A stretch of 64,000 nt of DNA from Chishuiella changwenlii. Its GTDB lineage: Bacteria; Bacteroidota; Bacteroidia; Flavobacteriales; Weeksellaceae. A program made the position numbers and the translations under genes. Shown here piece after piece: positions 26,842-34,822 of the stretch. A model generated the notes under the pieces. That model saw only the letters and a list, made by a program, of their open reading frames with translations, ran no database searches and was not told the origin of the DNA. Within the stretch, counting starts at the first letter, position 1; each line of letters starts with the position of its first letter. The stretch spans positions 186,001 through 250,000 of the forward strand of contig NZ_FRBH01000007.1 in assembly GCF_900142565.1 (NCBI RefSeq), given 5' to 3'.

Positions 26842-27906
26842 TTAATTTATTTTTTCAAAGATCTTAGACATAGTTTCTTTATCAAGACTTTCCATATCTA
26901 TTAATTTCAGAGATTTTACCATTTTCAAAGTTGATGTTTTGTATTTCAAAAAATGTGGTGTCTGCAAATGAAACTGATACGCTTCTTCATCCGCATAAAT
27001 TTCTACAATTCTTATCCTAGCAGGATTTTCCTTTTGATACATCGGAAAAATAGCAATCACGCCTTTCTCTAATTTTATAGAAGTCGAAGCTTCTTCTTTC
27101 AGAATTGAATTATATTCTTCCAAAAATTCAGGAAAAATGTCTATTTCGGAAATACGAATCATCATATCGTTTTTGATAATAGGAATGAGTGGTTCTCCAA
27201 TTATTTTCCTAACAGTATTGGCTTGAGTTTTATTAACAGATTCTTGTATTAAATTAGCTAATTCCGCTAATTGATCTTCAGTAATTCCTGTATTTTTCCC
27301 CATGACGATATGGGATTTCAATTGAGATTCAACACCTGTTAAAGAAGCTAAAGCAGAAACTGTCACTAATTCTCTTTGCTGATAAGTGAGAACATCACTC
27401 ACAAAAATATCCGCAAATAAATGTTCTTTTAGAAAAGCATCAATTCTTGGAGCAAACTCTCCAAAACCAGTTGCTGGTTTAGTTTGTGGCGTTTTTGTTA
27501 ATGCTTCCAATGTTTTTCTGCCTTTTTCGTATTTATCAATAACATTATTTTCAATGATAATTTTTTTTCCTTCAACATCATTGATTCCTTTTGTTTTTCT
27601 TTCTTCTAAAACTACTTTAAAAGTATTAATAGCATTCAGACTTCTCGGAAAACCGCAATACGCATACAATTGAACCAATACTTCTTTAATTTCATTAATA
27701 GTCAAACCAGAATCTAATCCAGCATTCAGCTGAACTTTCAAATTTTCAAGATTTCCAGTTGCCGTAAGTGAAGAAATTTTCACCAAGCTTTGTTCTTTAT
27801 CATTCAGATTTTGATGAGTCTTATTTTCTTGTGCATTCATTTTTGTCATACTAAATGTGAGAACAAAAAGAATGATCCATTGTAGAAACTTGTTTTTGCT
27901 CTTCAT
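26842..27906 (-). CDS. Exported double carboxymuconolactone decarboxylase-domain protein with C-terminal ABM domain
   Basis: A 354-residue protein with signal peptide (cleaved after MNAQ, about residue 25). Two CMD-type helical domains follow (about residues 35-105, with LVQLYAYCGFPRSLNAI, and 140-235, with LTYQQRELVTVSALASLTG). A C-terminal antibiotic-biosynthesis-monooxygenase-like ferredoxin fold spans about 245-340 (MMIRISEIDIFPEFLEEYN). The AhpD CxxC pair is absent, so peroxidase activity is unlikely. The fused ABM domain and export signal are unusual. It follows the cupin gene by 6 bases, so the two are co-expressed. Confidence 0.83.
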   Translation of the reverse strand: MKSKNKFLQWIILFVLTFSMTKMNAQENKTHQNLNDKEQSLVKISSLTATGNLENLKVQLNAGLDSGLTINEIKEVLVQLYAYCGFPRSLNAINTFKVVLEERKTKGINDVEGKKIIIENNVIDKYEKGRKTLEALTKTPQTKPATGFGEFAPRIDAFLKEHLFADIFVSDVLTYQQRELVTVSALASLTGVESQLKSHIVMGKNTGITEDQLAELANLIQESVNKTQANTVRKIIGEPLIPIIKNDMMIRISEIDIFPEFLEEYNSILKEEASTSIKLEKGVIAIFPMYQKENPARIRIVEIYADEEAYQFHLQTPHFLKYKTSTLKMVKSLKLIDMESLDKETMSKIFEKIN

Positions 27907-27912
27907 AAAAAA

Positions 27913-28473
27913 TTATTTTTTATTGGCTTCATTAAATTCTTCATCAGACACAGCTTCCAACCATGTATTCTGATTGGTTTGCGGATTTCCATTTGTAGCT
28001 AAATGCGAGAACCAACTTTCTGCAGTCGCACCATGCCAATGCTCAACATTCGGAGCAATTTCTACGATATCACCAGCTTTTAAACGACGGGCAGGTTTTC
28101 CTCTCTCTTGATATAAACCTTCACCACCTACAACAATCAAAAGTTGTCCACCAGTGTGAGTGTGCCAATTGTTTCGACAACCTGGTTCAAATGTAACATT
28201 AGAAAGAGGAATACTTAAATCTTTATTATTTGTAAGTTGTGCTAAATAGGACTTGCCTATAAAATATTTTGCAAAAGCAGTGTTTTCTTCACCTATCGGA
28301 AAGTCACTTATTTTAGGGATATTTGTACTCATTTTCTTAGATTTTATTTTGTTTGAATTTACTACATTTTGTGCTAAAATGTCTAAAGGATTTAGTAGCA
28401 TTAAGCCTACACTAACCAAAGCTGTCTGCTCAATAAATTTTCTTCTCGAATTTTGATTGTTGTTTTCTTCCAT
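27913..28473 (-). CDS. Cupin-domain protein with Tat-like signal
   Basis: A 186-residue protein. The N-terminus has a twin-arginine-type motif SRRKFIEQ followed by a hydrophobic run, so export in folded form is likely. The cupin barrel shows the metal-binding motif 1 in WHTHTGGQLLIVVGGEG and motif 2 in GDIVEIAPNVEHWHGA, with all the usual His ligands present. The family resembles small cupins often found fused or adjacent to CMD proteins. It lies 6 bases upstream of the exported CMD-ABM gene and 3 bases downstream of the acetyltransferase stop. Substrate unknown; a lactone or aromatic compound is a guess from the pairing. Confidence 0.87.
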   Translation of the reverse strand: MEENNNQNSRRKFIEQTALVSVGLMLLNPLDILAQNVVNSNKIKSKKMSTNIPKISDFPIGEENTAFAKYFIGKSYLAQLTNNKDLSIPLSNVTFEPGCRNNWHTHTGGQLLIVVGGEGLYQERGKPARRLKAGDIVEIAPNVEHWHGATAESWFSHLATNGNPQTNQNTWLEAVSDEEFNEANKK

Positions 28474-28476
28474 GTT

Positions 28477-29043
28477 TTATGATTCAATTGTTTTGATGAT
28501 TTTTGCAGGAACTCCTCCTACCACCACGTTATCTGGAACATCTTTGGAAACGACTGCTCCAGCAGCGATAACTGCATTTTCGCCAATCGTAATTCCTGGA
28601 AGAATTGTCGCATTAGCTCCAATCCACGCATTTCGTTTGATGAGAATAGATTTACCTATTAATCCTTTTCTGTGTTGAGGTTCTAAAGGATGATTTTCAG
28701 TTATCAGACTAACTTTCGGACCGATTAAAACATCGTCTTCAATGGTAATTCCGCCTAAGGTCAGAAAAGTACAATCGAAGTTGATGAATACATTTTTACC
28801 GATGTTAAGATGTTTTCCGTAGTTGATGTAAATAGGTGTAAACACCGCTACATTCTCCAATTTTTTACCGACAATTTCACTTAATATTTTCAAAATATTA
28901 TCCGGTTCATTGGAATTATTGAGTTGAAGCAATTGCTTCTTAACTTGATAAGAAGCTTCTTTCAATTTGTGAATTTCCGGGTCGTCTGGCATTATTGTTT
29001 CGCCATTTTTTAGTTTAGTGAAAATATTTTCTTTAAATCTCAT
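28477..29043 (-). CDS. Sugar O-acetyltransferase (maltose/galactoside type, left-handed beta-helix)
   Basis: A 188-residue acetyl-CoA-dependent transferase of the LacA/Maa/NodL group. The N-terminal cap (MPDDPEIHKLKEASYQVKKQ) precedes hexapeptide-repeat coils (GKNVFINFDCTFLTLGGI onward). The catalytic His lies in TENHPLEPQHRKG and the last coil is GENAVIAAGAVVSKDVPDN. It acetylates a sugar hydroxyl in the cytoplasm; the acceptor is not known. It lies just upstream of the cupin/CMD pair (3-base gap) and 72 bases downstream of the hydrolase gene on the same strand. A second ATG within the first 20 residues is possible (MPDDPE). Confidence 0.92.
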   Translation of the reverse strand: MRFKENIFTKLKNGETIMPDDPEIHKLKEASYQVKKQLLQLNNSNEPDNILKILSEIVGKKLENVAVFTPIYINYGKHLNIGKNVFINFDCTFLTLGGITIEDDVLIGPKVSLITENHPLEPQHRKGLIGKSILIKRNAWIGANATILPGITIGENAVIAAGAVVSKDVPDNVVVGGVPAKIIKTIES

Positions 29044-29115
29044 TTTTAATATTTAGAAAAAAAATGCTAAATCTGCAGTTTTATTAAACAGATTTAGCTA
29101 TTGGAATAATATCAA

Positions 29116-30162
29116 TTATTTTAAATTGATTCTGAAGAAATTATCCAGTTTTTCAAATGGAATTACATCCACTTTATCATATAAATCGACGTGAACTGCA
29201 TTTGGGATAATCATCAATTCTTTCGGTTCAGAAGCTACTTTGTAAATATCTTCGCTCATATATTTAGAATGTGCATTCTCTCCAGCAATCAGTAACATTG
29301 GTCTTGGCGAAATTTCTTTGATATAACTCAGCATTACTGAATTCGCAAAAGATAAAGAGTTGGTTTTTGTCCAGCCTTTATTGGAATTTAAAGAACGTTT
29401 GTGATAACCTCTCGGCGTTTTGTAATAATCAAAATAATCTTTCACAAACTGAGGTTCATCACCGTTTAATTTTTCTGGTAAATGGCTTGTCGGATATTCA
29501 GGTTTTCCGTTTTCGGCATCTATCCAACGTTGCAGACTCATTGTTTCAAAAGCTTTAGTTCGTTCTTCCTGAGTCATTTTATCATAATAACCTTTGGCAT
29601 TTACTCTCGAAATATCATAAGCACTGGTCGTTGCGACAGCTTTTACTCGTTTGTCTGCAATGGTTGCATTTAAGGCGAAAGTTGCGAAACCACAAATTCC
29701 TATGATTCCGATTTTGTTTCTATCCACATTGTTTTGAAGTCCTAAGAAATCAACTGCTGCACTGAAGTCTTCAGTATTGATATCAGGTGAAGCAATATCT
29801 CTCGGCTCTCCTCCACTTTCGCCTGTGTAAGAAGGATCGAAAGCGATAACTGCAAAACCTCTTTCCGCCATTTGATTGGCATACAAACCAGAAGATTGCT
29901 CTTTCACTGCACCGAAAGGTCCGCTGATTGCCAACGCTGCCAATTTTTCGTTTCCTGTATTTTTTGGAAGATATAAATCTCCGGAAAGGGTTATTCCGTA
30001 ACGGTTTTTAAAGGTAACTGCTTTTCGTGTAACCTTATCACTTAATTTGAATGTATAATGTTCTGTAGTTTCCATTTTCTTTGAATTTGATTTTTTATTC
30101 TGTGCGAATGCTTGTCCGATCAAAAGAAAGGATAAAGCCATCACTGTTGTTATTATTTTCAT
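29116..30162 (-). CDS. Exported alpha/beta hydrolase with a cysteine at the nucleophile position
   Basis: A 348-residue protein with signal peptide (cleaved after AFAQ, residue 21). It has the alpha/beta-hydrolase order: AISGPFGAVKEQSSGLYANQ, FAVIAFDPSYTGESGG, the nucleophile elbow GIIGICGFATFAL with Cys157 instead of Ser, AGENAHSKYMSED as the acid region, and a His in NAVHVDLYDK (about 329). A Cys nucleophile recalls dienelactone hydrolases. Similar YcjY/DUF-type hydrolases are common beside AraC regulators and aldehyde or quinone reductases. The AraC gene starts 90 bases upstream on the same strand. Confidence 0.87.
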   Translation of the reverse strand: MKIITTVMALSFLLIGQAFAQNKKSNSKKMETTEHYTFKLSDKVTRKAVTFKNRYGITLSGDLYLPKNTGNEKLAALAISGPFGAVKEQSSGLYANQMAERGFAVIAFDPSYTGESGGEPRDIASPDINTEDFSAAVDFLGLQNNVDRNKIGIIGICGFATFALNATIADKRVKAVATTSAYDISRVNAKGYYDKMTQEERTKAFETMSLQRWIDAENGKPEYPTSHLPEKLNGDEPQFVKDYFDYYKTPRGYHKRSLNSNKGWTKTNSLSFANSVMLSYIKEISPRPMLLIAGENAHSKYMSEDIYKVASEPKELMIIPNAVHVDLYDKVDVIPFEKLDNFFRINLK

Positions 30163-30252
30163 ATCTGAATTTTGTTTAAAAAATTACTGATACAAAATTA
30201 AAAACAGCGAAACGCTAACAGTTAATGATAATCAAACCAAAAATTAAGAAAA

Positions 30253-31131
30253 TCAAACTTCGGCTAAACGAAATGCTTTTGGATTAGTTCCAGTTTGCTT
30301 TTTAAAAAAATTATTGAAATACGTTGGATAATCGAACCCAAGTGCGAATGCTATTTCTGAAATATTCCAGTCGGTGTGCTGCAACAATGCTTTTGCTTCT
30401 GTAAGAATACGTTCCGAGATATGAGTCGTTGTAGATTTTCCAGTTACTTCTTTTACAGCACGATTGAGATAATTGACGTGTACATTTAGGTTTTTCGCAA
30501 ACTCTTGAGCAGATTTTAGTTGCAAAGATTGATCTGTAGTTTCAATAGGAAATTGTCTTTCCAAAAGTTCAAGAAAAACGGAAGATAACCTTGACGCAGC
30601 ATTTTTCTTTTGGTCGAAATCTTCGGCAGGTTCCAGTTTCAAAGATTCGTGGATTATCAGGCTGATGTAGTTGCGTATCAACTCATCTTTATAAACATAA
30701 TCACTTTCCTGTTCAGCAATCATCTTTTGGAAAAGAGTATTGAGAAAAAGTCTCTGCTCTTCAGTAATTTTCAGAACGGGAGTTCCGCCAATTTTAAAGA
30801 AAGAAGACTGCTGTAAGCTTTCAGAACGTTCAGAATTCTTAAAAAACTCCTCAGAAAAAAGAATAGTATAGCCTTTATAAGCCGTTGAAATTGTTTCCCA
30901 AGAATACGGAATATGCGGATTTCCAAAAAAAAGAACCGTTCCTTCCTGCTCGAAGCTTTTATCAGAATAATGAATTTTACTTTTCCCTGTTGTCAAGCAT
31001 ATTTTATAGAATTCTTTTCTGCTGTACACGCGAGTATCGCTTCCGTCCTGCTCAATCTGGAATGCACGGAAACCTTTTAGTTTTAATTCAGTATTAAACT
31101 CCGAAACAACTCTTTTTACCTTTTCTTTCAT
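30253..31131 (-). CDS. AraC-family transcriptional regulator
   Basis: A 292-residue regulator. Residues about 20-170 form a cupin-like sensing domain (VLFFGNPHIPYSWETISTAY). The C-terminal 100 residues hold the double helix-turn-helix: SAQEFAKNLNVHVNYLNRAV and the conserved WNISEIAFALGFDYPTYFNN ending in FFKKQTGTNPKAF. This subtype is frequent in Chryseobacterium-like genomes upstream of an inducible operon. It probably controls the downstream hydrolase-acetyltransferase-cupin-CMD genes (all minus strand). It is the last gene before the right 81-bp repeat. Confidence 0.9.
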   Translation of the reverse strand: MKEKVKRVVSEFNTELKLKGFRAFQIEQDGSDTRVYSRKEFYKICLTTGKSKIHYSDKSFEQEGTVLFFGNPHIPYSWETISTAYKGYTILFSEEFFKNSERSESLQQSSFFKIGGTPVLKITEEQRLFLNTLFQKMIAEQESDYVYKDELIRNYISLIIHESLKLEPAEDFDQKKNAASRLSSVFLELLERQFPIETTDQSLQLKSAQEFAKNLNVHVNYLNRAVKEVTGKSTTTHISERILTEAKALLQHTDWNISEIAFALGFDYPTYFNNFFKKQTGTNPKAFRLAEV

Positions 31132-31258
31132 TTTTTAAAGTTAAGAAAATCAAATAATATTTAATTTAGTTTTATAAGTAAGAACTCTTAAATAATTATA
31201 TAGTTTAAAAGTTAAATTGACTTTTTTGTGAAATAATTATATACAATATCACTCACAA

Positions 31259-31339
31259 AAAAAGCTCATCAATTTTGATGAGCTTTTATATTTCTATATA
31301 TTTTCTTCCAGTATTTCGTTTTCATTAGTTGGTTTAATA
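31259..31339. repeat. 81-bp direct repeat, right copy (contains a terminator)
   Basis: Direct copy of 25082-25162 with one mismatch. The left 30 bases are the hairpin terminator and the remainder encodes the C-terminal tail PTNENEILEENI of the membrane protein at 31294-31731, so this looks like the ancestral copy. Confidence 0.93.
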
Positions 31340-31731
31340 ATTAAGAAATACATACAGTTTGCAAACCATGTCATCCAAAATAGATAGAAACCGAAATGGA
31401 AACTTGCTTTTAATAATCGGTGAGATGTTTCTGTAAAATCATGATAAGTATAATACAATCCTCCAAAGCCCATTATAAGAAATACCATAGGTAAAATGAA
31501 TTGTTTTAGCTTAGAAACGTTCTTTTTTTGCCAAATACTGAAAATTGTAAATAGAATTACTTGAATCACAAAAAACAATAGCGCTGTTTTCCACCACGAT
31601 TTAAGAATTGCATATTCATTGTAAATGATGGTGATACCAACTCGACCAATAAATGACATCTTCGAAATTAAAATTCCTGATAATAGAGAAGAAAACGCTA
31701 AAACCAAAACGGCTATAATTCTATTTTTCAT
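31294..31731 (-). CDS. Four-helix integral membrane protein, unknown function
   Basis: A 145-residue protein with about four transmembrane helices (residues 5-22, 48-66, 78-96 and 108-128) and a short acidic tail NENEILEENI. Charged residues (KKNVSKLKQ between helices 2 and 3) put the loop in the cytoplasm. No family recognised. The 3' 46 bases of the gene are duplicated 6.2 kb away as part of the 81-bp repeat, so this gene marks the probable original insertion site of the neighbouring block. Own terminator inside the repeat. Confidence 0.72.
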   Translation of the reverse strand: MKNRIIAVLVLAFSSLLSGILISKMSFIGRVGITIIYNEYAILKSWWKTALLFFVIQVILFTIFSIWQKKNVSKLKQFILPMVFLIMGFGGLYYTYHDFTETSHRLLKASFHFGFYLFWMTWFANCMYFLIIKPTNENEILEENI

Positions 31732-31827
31732 ACTTACTTAAAATTAAAAACATTATTCAAAAAAATAATCTCCAGAATAGATTCAAATTACTTAATATAA
31801 ATATACCAAATAAAGAAATCATTTAAA

Positions 31828-31860
31828 TAAAAAAAGCTTTGCAATTAAGCAAAGCTTTTC
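31828..31860 (-). terminator. Terminator of the PfkB kinase gene
   Basis: Stem AAAAGCTTTGC/GCAAAGCTTTT followed on the minus strand by a T run, 26 bases past the kinase stop codon. Confidence 0.8.
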
Positions 31861-31885
31861 AAATTCTTATCTTAACTATCAAATT

Positions 31886-32806
31886 TTATAAATTGATAGA
31901 AAAATCCATTAATTTTTTGAATTCTTTTAAACGTTCAGCTAATCCTTCACGTGTTAAATTTTGTAAAGATTCTGTACCAAATTTTTCACATGTTACAGAT
32001 GCTAAAGCAGAACCATAAACAATTGCACGTTTCATATTATCAAAAGAGAAATCGTTTGTTTTTGCTAAATATCCAGAGAAACCTCCAGCAAATGTATCAC
32101 CAGCTCCAGTTGGATCAAATACATCTTCTAATGGTAATGCAGGTGCAAAGAAAACATTTTCTTCTTGGAATAATAAAGCACCGTGTTCACCTTTTTTGAT
32201 GATAACAGTTTTTGGTCCAAAAGACATAATTTTCTTAGCTGCTTTTACTAAGCTATATTCTCCTGATAATTGACGAGCTTCTTCATCGTTAATAGAAATT
32301 ACATCAACATCTTTTATAACGTCCATTAATTCGTTTAATGCACAATCCATCCAAAAGTTCATTGTATCTAAAACAACTAATCCTGGACGATTATCTAATT
32401 GTGTTAAAACTCCTTTTTGTACCAATGGGTGTAAGTTTCCTAACATTAAAACGTTTGGAGATTTACGATCATTAGGAACAACTGGATTAAAAGTTTCTAA
32501 TACATTTAATTCTGTTGCTAATGTATCACGTGTATTTAAATCGTTGTGATATCTTCCTTCCCAAAAGAAAGTTTTCCCTTCTTTTACGATTTCCATACCA
32601 TCTAAATTAATTCCTTTAGATGTCAATAAGTCGATGTATTCTTGAGGAAAATCTCCTCCTACAACTGAAACGATTCCTGTATCTACGCCTAATAAAGAAG
32701 ACGCCATACCGATATATGTAGCGGCACCACCTAAGATTTTATCTGTTTTTCCGAATGGAGATTCTAATTTATCAAAGGCTACTGTACCAACGGTTAATAA
32801 ACTCAT
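31886..32806 (-). CDS. PfkB-family sugar/nucleoside kinase
   Basis: A 306-residue ribokinase-fold kinase. The first conserved region is around GKTDKILGGAATYIGMASSLLG. The C-terminal ATP-binding and catalytic motif is DPTGAGDTFAGGFSGYLA, whose Asp is the catalytic base. Family members phosphorylate sugars or nucleosides such as adenosine or ribose in the cytoplasm. Residues for a specific substrate cannot be assigned. It has a TAnnTTTG promoter 27 bases upstream of its ATG and a good terminator. The hisS gene ends 50 bases upstream on the same strand, but the promoter between them suggests separate transcription. Confidence 0.9.
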   Translation of the reverse strand: MSLLTVGTVAFDKLESPFGKTDKILGGAATYIGMASSLLGVDTGIVSVVGGDFPQEYIDLLTSKGINLDGMEIVKEGKTFFWEGRYHNDLNTRDTLATELNVLETFNPVVPNDRKSPNVLMLGNLHPLVQKGVLTQLDNRPGLVVLDTMNFWMDCALNELMDVIKDVDVISINDEEARQLSGEYSLVKAAKKIMSFGPKTVIIKKGEHGALLFQEENVFFAPALPLEDVFDPTGAGDTFAGGFSGYLAKTNDFSFDNMKRAIVYGSALASVTCEKFGTESLQNLTREGLAERLKEFKKLMDFSINL

Positions 32807-32833
32807 TTTGTATATTCTAAATTAAATAGTTTG

Positions 32834-32841
32834 CAAATATA
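32834..32841 (-). promoter_or_regulatory. -7 element for the PfkB kinase gene
   Basis: TATATTTG on the minus strand, 27 bases before the ATG, in the hisS-kinase gap. Confidence 0.5.
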
Positions 32842-32856
32842 TTGAACTTATTTGAA

Positions 32857-34227
32857 TTATAAGGCATTAGCTAAATCTGCGAAGGCAATTTCTGTTTGTT
32901 CACCAGAAATCATATCTTTTACAGTCGCTTTTTGCTCTTCAATTTCTTTTTCTCCTAAAAGAATAACTTTCTTAATTCCTTTTTTGTCTGCATATCCCAT
33001 TTGCTTTTTCATTTTAGCATCGTCTGGATATACTTCTGTATTAATTCCTTGAGAACGTAATTGTTTAACCAATTTCATTGCATGAGCGGCTTCTTTTGTT
33101 CCGAAATTAATGAATAATGCCTGAATATTAGTTGAATCTTCTAAAGCAGGGAATAAGTTATTATCTTCTAAAACTAAGTAAATACGATCTAAACCAAAAG
33201 AAATTCCAACACCAGAAATATCTTTTAATCCAAAAATTCCAGTTAAATCGTCATAGCGACCACCACCACCAATAGACGAAGAAAATTCACCAATTTTTGC
33301 TTTAACTTCAAAAATAGCTCCTGTGTAATAATCTAATCCTCTAGCCAAAGTTAAGTTCAAGATTAAATCAGCAGATTGTAATCCGATGTTTTCTGTATTT
33401 TCAAAAACAAATTCTAATTCCTCAATTCCTTTTAATCCCGTTTCCGATGTTTTCAAGATTTCTTTTAATTGAGCAAATTGTGTTTTGTAATCTCCATTCA
33501 TTGTAAATAAAGGCGATAATATTTCTATTGCAGATTCAGAAATTCCTTTTCCACGCATTTCCTCTTTTACAGCTTCTTCACCAATTTTATCTAATTTATC
33601 TAAAGCAACAGTAAAATCGATTAACTGAGCAGAAATATCTGCAACTTCTGCTAATCCTGATAATATTTTACGATTGTTAATATGAATTTCAACTGGCGCA
33701 TTTAATTGTGTAAAAACTGAATCGTATAATTGAACAAAATCTACTTCTTGTAATAAAGAGTCTGAACCAACAACATCTGCATCACATTGAAAAAACTCGC
33801 GAAAACGTCCTTTTTGCGGACGATCTGCACGCCAAACTGGCTGAATTTGGTAACGCTTAAATGGAAATGTAATATCATTCTGATGTTGTACAACGTAACG
33901 AGCAAAAGGCACTGTTAAATCGTAACGTAATGCTTTTTCAGAGATTTTAGCAATTACTTTTTGACTATTTTTTTCTGCTAATAATTGCTCATCAACTTTA
34001 GATAAATAATCTCCAGAATTAAGAATTTTAAAAATTAAACGATCTCCTTCTTCTCCATATTTACCAGTTAATGTTGATAAATTTTCGAATGATGGAGTTT
34101 CTATTGGAGAAAATCCAAATAACACAAATTGTTTTTTTATTGTGTTGATAATATATTGACGACGATTCACTTCTAAAGGAGAGAAATCTCTTGTTCCTTT
34201 TGGAATCGATGGTTTTTGAATTGCCAT
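32857..34227 (-). CDS. hisS: Histidine--tRNA ligase
   Basis: A 456-residue class II synthetase. Motif 1 region [18 protein letters not shown] is at the N-terminus. Motif 2 lies around [20 protein letters not shown], the histidine-specific motifs include [14 protein letters not shown], and motif 3 is [16 protein letters not shown]. The C-terminal anticodon-binding domain runs from about 365 ([19 protein letters not shown]). It charges tRNA-His. Length is normal for Bacteroidota. A TAnnTTTG element lies 26 bases upstream. Confidence 0.97.
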   Translation of the reverse strand: MAIQKPSIPKGTRDFSPLEVNRRQYIINTIKKQFVLFGFSPIETPSFENLSTLTGKYGEEGDRLIFKILNSGDYLSKVDEQLLAEKNSQKVIAKISEKALRYDLTVPFARYVVQHQNDITFPFKRYQIQPVWRADRPQKGRFREFFQCDADVVGSDSLLQEVDFVQLYDSVFTQLNAPVEIHINNRKILSGLAEVADISAQLIDFTVALDKLDKIGEEAVKEEMRGKGISESAIEILSPLFTMNGDYKTQFAQLKEILKTSETGLKGIEELEFVFENTENIGLQSADLILNLTLARGLDYYTGAIFEVKAKIGEFSSSIGGGGRYDDLTGIFGLKDISGVGISFGLDRIYLVLEDNNLFPALEDSTNIQALFINFGTKEAAHAMKLVKQLRSQGINTEVYPDDAKMKKQMGYADKKGIKKVILLGEKEIEEQKATVKDMISGEQTEIAFADLANAL

Positions 34228-34253
34228 TTTCTAAATGTTTCTTTTACAAGTGA

Positions 34254-34261
34254 CAAAAATA
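34254..34261 (-). promoter_or_regulatory. -7 element for hisS
   Basis: TATTTTTG on the minus strand, 26 bases before the hisS ATG. Confidence 0.5.
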
Positions 34262-34284
34262 AGGCTTTTTTGAAATTTCTACCT

Positions 34285-34731
34285 TTATTTTAAATCTTTT
34301 ACTTTAGGAACAGATTTATATGGCGTTCCTAATATTCGAAATGTAGAAGTATTTCCATGTTTACTAAATTTTGTAATCACTTCTTCTAATTTCGACATAT
34401 TCTTCGCAATAAGGTGAACAATAACACAAAAATCTCCTGTGGATTTCATGACAGATATAACACCATTAATATTTTCAACTTCTTCTATAAATTTCGGAAT
34501 ATTACAATACTGAATATCAATTCCGATAATCACATTTTCATTTATTCCTAATTGTTCATAATCCACATCAATAGAATAAGATTTAATTATTCCAGCTTCT
34601 TCCATCTTTTTTATTCTCTCGGCTACAGCTGGAGATGTAAGTCCAATTTTTTTACCTAATTCAGTATTTGTGATGCGAGAATTATGCATCAATTCATTAA
34701 GAATTGAAAGATTTAAGTTGTCTAGGTTCAT
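34285..34731 (-). CDS. Lrp/AsnC-family transcriptional regulator
   Basis: A 148-residue regulator. The N-terminal helix-turn-helix spans about residues 8-50 (SILNELMHNSRITNTELGKK, SPAVAERIKKMEEAGII). The C-terminal RAM ligand-binding domain spans about 65-140 (VIIGIDIQYCNIPKFIEEVE). Such proteins form octameric rings and sense amino acids. It is divergent from an EamA exporter, and the shared 91-bp promoter holds repeated TTAAAGT boxes. The natural inference is amino-acid-controlled expression of the exporter and of itself. Confidence 0.93.
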   Translation of the reverse strand: MNLDNLNLSILNELMHNSRITNTELGKKIGLTSPAVAERIKKMEEAGIIKSYSIDVDYEQLGINENVIIGIDIQYCNIPKFIEEVENINGVISVMKSTGDFCVIVHLIAKNMSKLEEVITKFSKHGNTSTFRILGTPYKSVPKVKDLK

Positions 34732-34742
34732 TATTTTAATAA

Positions 34743-34786
34743 TTAAAGTATTTAAAGTTATAAAATTAATATTTAAAGTACTTTAT
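34743..34786. promoter_or_regulatory. Candidate Lrp operator with repeated TTAAAGT boxes
   Basis: TATTTAAAGT occurs at 34749-34758 and 34770-34779 (21-bp spacing, two helical turns). A third TTAAAGT starts at 34743 and the right box runs into the palindrome AAAGTACTTT. It lies midway in the lrp-eamA divergent promoter, as expected for an Lrp-family operator. Confidence 0.5.
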
Positions 34787-34822
34787 TTCTAACATTGGAG
34801 GACTTTTGTATAAATAAAAATT

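Noticed and set aside
19432-31339. Classical tRNA-integrated island with integrase and a tRNA-end attachment repeat
   Set aside because: No integrase gene and no second copy of the tRNA 3' end near 31 kb. Only the 81-bp repeats support insertion of the right half.
31951-32199. Gln/Leu/His-rich plus-strand frame opposite the PfkB kinase
   Set aside because: Composition is typical of a reversed frame; the kinase motifs are on the other strand.
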